64,000 nucleotides of DNA from Bettongia penicillata ogilbyi (taxonomy: Eukaryota > Chordata > Mammalia > Diprotodontia > Potoroidae). The stretch spans positions 1,925,454-1,989,453 of the forward strand of contig JAJHZJ010000575.1 in the NCBI GenBank assembly GCA_023548195.1, in the 5' to 3' direction. This document shows positions 57,185 through 64,000 of this stretch, piece by piece. Both the position numbers and the translations under genes were made by a program. Position 1 is the stretch's first letter. Each line of letters starts with the position of its first letter. Below the pieces are notes generated by a model, which made no database searches, was not told the DNA's origin, and saw only the letters and a program-made list of their open reading frames with translations.

Positions 57185-57740
57185 AGCCTTCCTTCCCCTA
57201 ACCACACTCTCCCTTTCAGTCAGCCAGGTGTTTTATGTTCTGGCTAGCTGACACATCTCTTCCTCTATATTTTATTTATGAACCAACCCTACCACTGTAT
57301 CTCTGTGTGCCCCATGTCTTAGGGTTAGCTCCTACTCAGATCACTTACTTCCCACTGTCATCAAAGCAGCTGTGCTGGTAATTGTTTGTTTCTCTCTCCA
57401 TAAGGAAGAGGCAACCCACAGGAGGGTTGCCTGCATACTTGGTTGAAACAAATATATCTGGGAATCTTGCCAGTGGTTGTTACAGCCCATGAATGAAAGA
57501 CATTTCAGGACAACCCAGTATCTTGACTAGCATTAATCATTCAAGAAAAGGGAGAGACCAATTTTAGTCCTCAATCCATTGTGTCTCAAATGCTGGTGGG
57601 GTGTTCCCAAGGTCTGGAATCCAAGTCTGAGAGTTTCAGTAGGAAGCAGAATCCTTCCCCAGACAATGGTCTGGATAATTCACATGATTCTATTTCTAAA
57701 CAATTCACATGATTATTTTCTAAACAAACACAAACTTCTT
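57185..57740. other. Unassigned intergenic sequence
   Basis: No gene recognised. A short tandem duplication with core 'aattcacatgatt' lies at about 57676-57725. Confidence 0.35.
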
Positions 57741-57744
57741 GCCC

Positions 57745-57860
57745 AATACATTCAATTGAATTCCACAAGTGTCTGTTGAACACTCAGTAGGAGCCAGACA
57801 TTGTTAGTCACTGGAGAAACTTAAAAAAAAGGAAAAGAATCCTTATCATCAAATAGCTTA
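57745..57860 (-). repeat. L2 3'-end relic
   Basis: Reversed: 'cacaagtgtctgttgaacac', 'gagccagacattgttagtca', 'atcatcaaatagcttaacat'. Confidence 0.6.
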
Positions 57861-57919
57861 ACATTGACTGGGTGGAAATCACATGGACATGGATAATAAT
57901 AAATAATAATAATATCTGA

Positions 57920-58250
57920 CACATAATGAGAGTTGTCATATAAATGGCACTTTAAAGTTTGCAAAGTGCCTTCAATATGATAACTCATGGTACAAATCCA
58001 AAATACATAAAATTAATATAAAATTTAATAGTATATATCTGCAATTAATATGTCAATACAAATATAAGATTACCTGATGCATAATAAATATAAATACAGA
58101 ATAATATCAAACTATGGAGAAGGTTGTTGGGAGGATGAATAATTAGAAGAATTTGCAGCAGCTGAGCCTTGAAAGGAGCCAGAGAATCCAAGAGGTAGAG
58201 CTGAAGAAGGAGACCATTCCAGGCATAAGAGACAATTAAAAAAAGGTGCT
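57920..58250 (-). repeat. CORE-SINE tail and L2 fragments
   Basis: A reversed SINE tail (about 57930-57985, 'ggcactttaaagtttgcaaa') and a reversed L2 piece (about 58110-58250, 'gcagctgagccttgaaagga', 'gagaccattccaggcataag'). Confidence 0.5.
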
Positions 58251-58264
58251 CAGTTTTGCTCAGA

Positions 58265-59128
58265 GGACCTGGTTTGAAATCTTGAAATTGTGAACTGATT
58301 GGACTATTTTGGAGGGCAATCTGGAATTATGCCCAAAGAGTTATTAATTTGCTTCTACTCTTTGATCCAGCAATTCCATGACTAGGTCTATTTCCTAATA
58401 TCATTAGGGTAAAAAGGAAAAGAACCTTTGTGTTCTAAAATGCTTTTAGCAGATCTCTTTGTGATGTCAAAGAACTGGAAATTGCAGGGATGCCCATCAA
58501 CTGGGAAATAGCTGAGCAAGTTGTAGTGTAGGATTGTAATGGATTATGACTATGCTATAAGAAATGAAGAGTACACTGATGTAAGAAAAACATGAAAAGA
58601 CTTGCACAAAATAATGAATAGAAAAATGAGCAGAAACAAAGAAAACTTTGTATACAGTAACAGCAATATTGTTTTAAGAATGACTTTGAATGGATAAATA
58701 ATTTTGACTATTAACTGTAACAGACATAAAAAGACACTATCTTCATTCAGAGAAAGAACTCATAAATAAAAGTACATATAGAATAATTTTTAATATATAT
58801 AATATATATATGCATTCTCTCTCTCTACACACACACACATATATACATATACATATATATAATTTCCAGATGCACACACTATGGATAGATATAGATACAG
58901 ATATAGATCATATAGATATACATATAGATTAGATATAGATATATATGTGTCTAACAGTAGTCATCTGGAGGAGAGAAGAAAAACTTACATGATAACTGTA
59001 CTATTAATTTAAAATGAACAAAAAGTGGTACATAATAAATTTGCAGTATTATGGGCAATGATTTTTTTTTGCCATATTCTGTTATGGAAATGCTTGTTTT
59101 ATTCCAAAAATTAAAAATAAAATATTTT
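58265..59128 (+). mobile_element. L1 3' UTR/3' end fragment
   Basis: Sense L1 3' region: 'tggagggcaatctggaatta', 'tgcccaaagagttattaatt', 'gcagggatgcccatcaactg', 'gggaaatagctgagcaagtt', ending 'aaattaaaaataaaatattt'. It is the forward counterpart of the reversed 3' ends at 19500-21250. TA/CA/GATA simple repeats (58790-58940) interrupt it. Confidence 0.8.
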
Positions 59129-59139
59129 CTTCTTAAATT

Positions 59140-59228
59140 TTGGGTCTATAGATTATTACTTGTCTGGCTTTGGCCAAGTCACATCACCTCAGTGTCCTTG
59201 CTTATAAAATGAAAGGGTTGGATTTAAT
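59140..59228 (+). repeat. MIR fragment
   Basis: Forward core: 'ggctttggccaagtcacatc', 'ttgcttataaaatgaaaggg', cut by the 3' end of HAL1 copy 3. Confidence 0.6.
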
Positions 59229-59229
59229 G

Positions 59230-60300
59230 ATTTTTAAATTTTATTTTTAGATTATGACATTCATTTCCACAAAATTTTGAGTTCCAATTTTTCTCCTTGT
59301 CTCTCCCCTCCCCCCACCCCATAACAACTTGCATTCTGATTACCCCTTCCCTCAATGTGCCCTCCCTTCTATCACACCCCACCATTCCCTTATCCCCATC
59401 TTATCTCTTTTCTTGTAGGACAAGATAGAGTTCTATACCCCATTACCTGTATTTCTTATTTCCCAGTTACATGCAATAACAATTCTCAACATTAGTTTCT
59501 AATACTTTGAATTCCAACTTCTCTCCCTTTTTCTCTCCCCATCTATCCCCACTGAGAAGGCAAGCAGTTCAATACAAGCTATATCTGTCTCATTTTGCAA
59601 AAGACTTCCATAATAGTCATGTTGTGTAAGACTAGCTACATTTACCTCCATCCTATCCTGTCCCCCCTCTATTCTATTCTCTCATTTGACTTTGTCCTTT
59701 CCCAAAAGTGTTTACTCCCCAGTTACTCCTTTCTCTCATTTGTCCCCTTCTATCATTCCCCTCACTCCACTTGTCCCTTTCTCCCCTACTTTCCTGTTGT
59801 GTAAGATAGATTTTCATACCATTTATTGAGAATGTTATTCTCTCCTTGAGTCATATGTGAAGAGAGTAAACTTCACTTTTCCCCTCTCACCTTCTCCCTT
59901 TTCTCCTCTATTGAAGATTTTTCTTATCTCTTTTATGAGTAATAATTTGCCCCATTCCATTTCTCCCTTTCTCCTCTCAATATATTCCTCTCTCACCCCT
60001 TAATTTTATTTTTTTTATAAATATCATCCCTTCTGATTCAACTCAACCTATACTCTTTGTTTATAAGTGTGTATGTGTGTGTATAATTCCCTCCACCTAC
60101 CTAAATACTGAGAAAAGTCTCAAGAGTTACATATATTATCTTTTCATGTAAGAATGTAAACAGTTCAGTTTAAGGAAGTCCTTTATGATTTCTCTTTCCT
60201 GTTTACCTTTTCATGCTTCTCTTGACTCTTATGTTTGAAAGTCAAATTTTCTATTCAGTTCTGGTCTTTTCATCAAGAATGCTTGAAAGTCTTCTATATC
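59230..60300 (-). mobile_element. HAL1-type element, copy 3, 3' segment
   Basis: Minus-strand HAL1: ORF1 C-terminal codons (60300-60211, FLMKRPELNRKFDFQT) followed immediately by the G-rich 3' UTR, ending near 'aaaataaaatttaaaaatc' at 59230. It lines up base by base with the 3' UTRs of copies 1 and 2. It is separated from its 5' segment (63142-63860) by the insertion of copy 2. Confidence 0.85.
60285..60300. repeat. 16-bp TSD, left copy (HAL1 copy 2)
   Basis: GAAAGTCTTCTATATC. One mismatch to GAAAGTCTTCCATATC at 63142-63157. Confidence 0.9.
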
Positions 60301-60313
60301 GGGGGGAGGAGCA

Positions 60314-60321
60314 AAGATGGC
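60314..60321 (+). promoter_or_regulatory. AAGATGGC, YY1-type site in the HAL1 copy 2 5' UTR
   Basis: Starts at +14 of the element. The same octamer starts at +14 in copy 1 (49211-49218). YY1 binding of this core near the start of human L1 is known; a role here is inferred. Confidence 0.6.
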
Positions 60322-60962
60322 AGAGTAGAAAGATTCACATGTGCTAGCTCCGAACCCACAACCCATAAATTTCTTGTAAAAAGAACTCCCCACAAATTCT
60401 GGAGCAGTGGAAGCCACACAGCAAGGCAGTGGAGGAGATTTCCCTTCCAGAGAGCCCTGAAAAACTGGCACCAAAGGTCCATCACACACTGGACAGTGGA
60501 GCCCAGCCCTTCCCTGGCTGAGCAGCCCTGAGAGAAGCAGATCCGAGCTGGCTTGAGGGACAGAATCTCTGGTGTCCAAGAAGGTCCCTCCACCCATAGG
60601 TGCACAGGTCAGTGAGAGAGACTTCTGGACTGGCCGAGAGGGGAGCGGGTTGTCTCCATAACTCAGGCCCCCTAGAGAGGCAGTGGCAAAGGCAGCAGCA
60701 GCCAGGGGCTCCCAGAGCAGGCAGGACCTCAGATCTATTACTGAAGATCTCCGCATAAACCCGCTGAGGGAACTGAGCCTGGGAGGTGGCCCTGCCCCCA
60801 CCTGAGAACCTGAATTTAATCTTACCCTGAATAGCAACCCCACCCTCCACTGAAAGCCCTGAGGCTGGGGAGCAGCATTTGAATCTCAGACCCAAGCACT
60901 ACCTGGGCGGATCTAGGCGGGGGTGGAGAGGAATCTCAGAAGTCAAGTAACTGGCTGGGAAA

Positions 60963-62089
60963 ATGCCCAGAAAAGGGAAAAAAAAAATAAGACCATAGAA
61001 GCTTACTTTCTTGGTGAACAGATGTTTCCTCCTTTCCTTTCTGATGAGGAAGAACAATGCTTTTCTGATGAGGAAGAACAAAGCTTTTCCATCAGGGAAA
61101 GACATTGAAGTCAAGGCCTCTATATCCCAAACATCTGAAATAGATATCCAATGGTCTCAGGCCATGGACAATCTCAAAAAGGATTTTCAAAATCAAGTTA
61201 TACAGGTGGAGGAAAAACTGGGAAGAGAAATGAGAGAGATGCAAGAAAAGCATGAAAAACGGGTCAAAACCTTCCTAAAGGAGACCCAAAAAAATGCTGA
61301 AGAAAATAACACCATGAAAAATAGGCTAACTCAATTGGCAAAAGAGGTTGAAAAAGCCAATGAGGAGAAGAATGCTTTCAAAAGCAGAATTAGCCAAATG
61401 GAAAAAGAGGTTCAAAAGCTCACTGAAGAAAATAGTTCTCTCAAGATTAGAATGGAAGAGATGGAGGCTAATGACTTTCTGAGAAACCAAGAAATCACCA
61501 AACAAAACCAAAAGAATGAAAAAATGGAAGAGAATGTGAAATATCTCATGGGAAAAACAACTGACCTGGAAAATAGATTCAGGAGAGACAATTTTAAAAT
61601 TATGGGACTACCTGAAAGCCATGATCAAAAAAAGAGCCTAGACATCATCTTTCATGAAATTATCAAGGAAAACTGCCCTGAGATTCTACAACCAGAGGGC
61701 AAAATAAGTATTAAAGTAATCCATCGATCACTGCCTGAAAGAGACCCAAAAAGAGAGACTCCAAGGGACATTGCAGCCAAATTCCAGAATTCCCAGGTCA
61801 AGGAGAAAATATTGCAAGAAGCTAGAAAGAAACAATTCCAGTATTGTGGAAATACAATCAAGATAACACAAGATCTAGCAGCTTCTACATTAAGGGATCG
61901 AAGGGCATAGAATAGGATATTCCAGAAGTCAAAGGAACTAGGACTAAAACCAAGAATCACCACCCAGCAAAACTGAGTATAATACTTCATGGGAAAATAT
62001 GGTCTTTCAATAAAACAGAGGACTTTCAAGCATTCTTGATGAAAAGACCAGAGCTGAAAAGAAAATTTGACTTTCAAACACAAGAATGA
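60963..62089 (+). pseudogene. HAL1 copy 2 ORF1 (L1 ORF1p-like), nearly intact
   Basis: RNA-binding ORF1p of about 370 residues with few disruptions. Domain order: acidic N-terminal part (AYFLGEQ, SDEEEQ), coiled coil (MDNLKKDFQNQVIQVEEKL through ENSSLKIRMEEMEAN), RRM-like domain (FRRDNFKIMGLPESHDQKK) and C-terminal domain (SLPERDPKRETPRDIAAKF, KILQEARKKQ). Breaks: a frameshift in the A10 run (about 60978-60987), a one-base insertion near 61087, a Trp-to-stop change near 61908 and a one-base loss near 61965. The open frame 61011-61910 (299 codons) carries authentic sequence only from about 61089; its first 26 residues are a shifted reading. The youngest ORF1 of the three. Confidence 0.88.
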
Positions 62090-62823
62090 GAAGAAGCATG
62101 AAAAAGCAAACAGCAAAGAGAAGTCATAAGGGACTTACCAAAGGTGAACTATTTACATTGCTACATGGAAAGACCAATATTTGTAACTCTTAAAACTTTT
62201 CAGTATCTGGGTAGTTGGTGGGACTATGCACACATACACACACAAACATGTACACGCATGCACACACACACACATACACATACACACATGCATGCACACA
62301 CAGAGACAGAGAGCACAGAGTGAATTGAATAGGATGGGATCATACCTTAAAAGAAATTAAGGTAAGTGGTGAGAGAGAAATGTAGTGGGAGGAGAGAGGG
62401 TGAAATGAAATGGGGTAAATTATATCTCATTCAAGAGGCAAGCAGGAGACTTTTTAGTGGAGGGAAAAAGAGGAGAGCTGAGAAAAAAACAAGAAGGTTA
62501 CTCTCATCACATTCGACTAAAGGAGGGAATAAAATGCACACTCATTTTGGTATGAAAACCTATCTTACAATACAGGAAAGTGGGGGAGAAGGAGATAAGC
62601 AGGCTGGGGTAGATGATGGAAGGGAGGGCAATGAGAGGAGGGAGCAATTTGAAGTCAACACTCGGGAAGGGACAGGATCAAAAGAGAGAATAGAAACAAT
62701 GGGGGGGCAGGATAGGATGGAGGGAAATATAGTTCGTCTTACACAACACGACTATTATGGAAGTCATTTGCAAAACTACACAGATATGGCCTATATTGAA
62801 TTGCCTGCCTTCCCAAAGGGAAT

Positions 62824-62845
62824 GGGTGGGGAGGGAGGGATGGGG
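62824..62845 (+). other. G-quadruplex-type motif in HAL1 copy 2 3' UTR
   Basis: Five G-runs of three or more bases separated by single bases. A second cluster lies at 63042-63057. Confidence 0.85.
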
Positions 62846-63141
62846 AGAATTTGGAACTCAAAGTTTTAGGAACAACTGTTGAGTATTGGTCTTGCTACTA
62901 GGAAATCAGAAATACAGTTAATGGGGAATAGAAAGTCATCTGGCCCTACAGGACAAAAGAGAAGATGGGGACAAGAGAAGGGAGGGATGATAGAAGAGAG
63001 GGCAGATTGGTGATAGGGGAAATTAGAATGCTTGGTGTATTGGGGTGGGGGGAGGGGACAAATGGGGAGAAAATTTGGAATCCAAAATTTTATGAAAATG
63101 AATGTAAAAAGTTAAATAAATACATTTATATTAAAAAAAAA

Positions 63142-63157
63142 GAAAGTCTTCCATATC
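63142..63157. repeat. 16-bp TSD, right copy (HAL1 copy 2)
   Basis: Pairs with 60285-60300, one mismatch. Confidence 0.9.
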
Positions 63158-63302
63158 ACTGAATGACCATTTTTCCTTTGAAGTATTATGCTCAGTTTTG
63201 CTGGGTAGGTGATTCTTGGTTTTAATCCCAGTTCCTTTGAGATCTGGAATAGTCTGTTCCAAGTCCTTCAGTCTCTTACTGTAGATGCTGCCAGATCCTG
63301 TG

Positions 63303-63860
63303 TTATCCACAATACTCAGATTGTTTCTTTCTAGCTGCTTGCAACATTTTATCCTTGACCCAGGAGCTCTGAAATTTGGTCACAATGTTCCTAGGAGTTT
63401 CTCTTTGTGGGTCACTTTCAGGAGGTGATTGGTGCATTCTTTCAATATTTATTTTGCCCCCTGGTTCTATAATATCAGGGAAGTTTTCCTTGATAATTTC
63501 ATGAAAGATAATGTCTAGGCTTTTTTTTTTTTGATCAAGGCTTTCAGATAGTTTCATAACTTTTAAATTGTCTTTCCTGGATCTATTTCCCAGGTCAGTT
63601 GTTTTTTCAATGAAGCATTTCACATTATCTTCTATTTTTTCATTCTTTTGGATTTGTTTTGTAATTTCTTGGATTATCCTAAAGTCATTAGCTTCTCTCA
63701 GCTCCACTCTCAATTTTAAAGAACTATTTTCTTCAGTGAGCTTTTGAATCTCTTTTTCCATTTGGCTAGTTCTGCTTTTTAAAGCCTTCTTCTCCTCATT
63801 GGATTTTTGGACCTCTTTTTCCAATTGAGCTAGTCTATTTTTATTTTTAATTTTTTTCAA
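63303..63860 (-). pseudogene. HAL1 copy 3 ORF1 fragment
   Basis: A 185-codon open piece: coiled coil (RLAQLEKEVQKSNEEKKAL, MEKEIQKLTEENSSLKLRV), RRM-like segment (RSRKDNLKVMKLSESLDQK) and C-terminal domain (SPPESDPQRETPRNIVTKF, KMLQAARKKQ). It stops at 63303 because a few bases are lost after YCG. The remaining C-terminal codons continue to 63142 and at 60300-60211. The first 8 or so residues may be flank. Confidence 0.85.
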
Positions 63861-63864
63861 ACAT

Positions 63865-64000
63865 TTTTAAAATTATTTTTACATTTATTTATTTATTTTT
63901 ATTTTTTTTTGGTGTTCTACAATCACTTCCTTAAAATTAAGATTTTTATCCCCCACTGCCCCCCCACCTTTCCCCCACTACCCCCTTCCCTCTCCACGAA
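63865..64000. other. Unassigned, T-rich then C-rich
   Basis: T/A-rich (63865-63910) followed by C-rich sequence (63950-63990). Possibly the reversed 3' end of another retroelement cut by the window edge. Confidence 0.3.

Larger units (their letters stand above)
60301..63141 (+). mobile_element. HAL1-type (ORF1-only) L1 derivative, copy 2, full length with TSD
   Basis: A 2841-bp element from GGGGGGAGGAGCAAAGATGG to a terminal A-run. 5' UTR 60301-60962 (relatively GC-rich), ORF1 60963-62089, 3' UTR to 63141. No ORF2 sequence lies between the ORF1 stop and the 3' UTR. It inserted into copy 3 in the opposite orientation. A CA-rich microsatellite (62222-62302) and G4-type motifs (62824-62845, 63042-63057) lie in the 3' UTR. 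Confidence 0.9.
63142..63860 (-). mobile_element. HAL1-type element, copy 3, 5' segment (truncated)
   Basis: Carries the ORF1 region from the coiled coil to the C-terminal domain. The 5' end lies near 63840-63862, where ORF1-like sequence gives way to an A/T-rich flank, so the element lacks its 5' UTR and ORF1 start. Joining 63142 to 60300 across copy 2 restores a continuous order. Confidence 0.85.

Noticed and set aside
60229..60895. Minus-strand frames of 137-204 codons
   Set aside because: They read antisense through the 5' UTR of HAL1 copy 2. The only meaningful residues are the short ORF1 C-terminus of copy 3 below 60300.
61011..61910. 299-codon plus-strand frame as a possible host gene
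   Set aside because: It is the HAL1/L1 ORF1p (coiled coil, RRM-like and C-terminal domains). Its first 26 residues are an out-of-frame reading of the ORF1 N-terminus, and it lies inside an element with a TSD.

Overview
This window looks like intergenic or intronic DNA from a marsupial (metatherian) mammal. The basis is the repeat content: tRNA-derived CORE-SINEs of the MAR1/WSINE1 type, marsupial-style L1 elements and ORF1-only 'half-L1' (HAL1-type) elements, an RTE-clade LINE with SINEs that share its 3' tail, and a background of old L2, L3/CR1, MIR-type and hAT-Charlie relics. I cannot fix the species from sequence alone. Family names come from recognising conserved motifs, not from a database search, and most repeat edges are good to about 10-30 bases except where target-site duplications (TSDs) define them.

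I found no convincing exon of an ordinary host gene. The only host-gene-derived coding sequence is an intronless retrocopy of ATP5MC2 (ATP synthase subunit c) on the minus strand near 48 kb. It keeps a full-length 141-codon frame, a poly(A) signal and a genomic poly(A) tract. All other long frames are pieces of retrotransposon proteins, microsatellite translations or unassigned open stretches.

Layout. 0.4-18.5 kb: old L2/MIR mosaic, one tRNA-SINE at 3.5 kb, a candidate solo LTR near 14.3 kb and an inverted tRNA-SINE pair at 17.9-18.5 kb. 18.9-26.6 kb: two minus-strand L1 copies, the younger (20489-23931) inserted into the older and flanked by an exact 15-bp TSD. 28.4-29.9 kb: 3' half of an RTE-clade LINE on the minus strand. 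30-36 kb: dense CORE-SINE/MIR fragments and two RTE-tailed SINEs. 37.6-40 kb: L2 copies in opposite orientations. 43.3-47.4 kb: two hAT relics, an L2 split by a SINE, and an L3 3' end. 47.6-48.3 kb: ATP5MC2 retrocopy. 49.2-51.8 kb: first HAL1. 52-59 kb: SINE, L2, L3 and L1 fragments and microsatellites. 59.2-63.9 kb: a minus-strand HAL1 split by a plus-strand HAL1 with a 16-bp TSD.

The elements interact as retrotransposition partners, not as a pathway. L1-type machinery is the expected source of the HAL1 copies and the ATP5MC2 retrocopy. An RTE enzyme is the expected mobiliser of the SINEs sharing its tail. The strongest leads are the three ORF1-only elements in 15 kb, the nested insertions with readable TSDs, the internally deleted L1, and an L1 5'-end-only fragment between 14-bp direct repeats.
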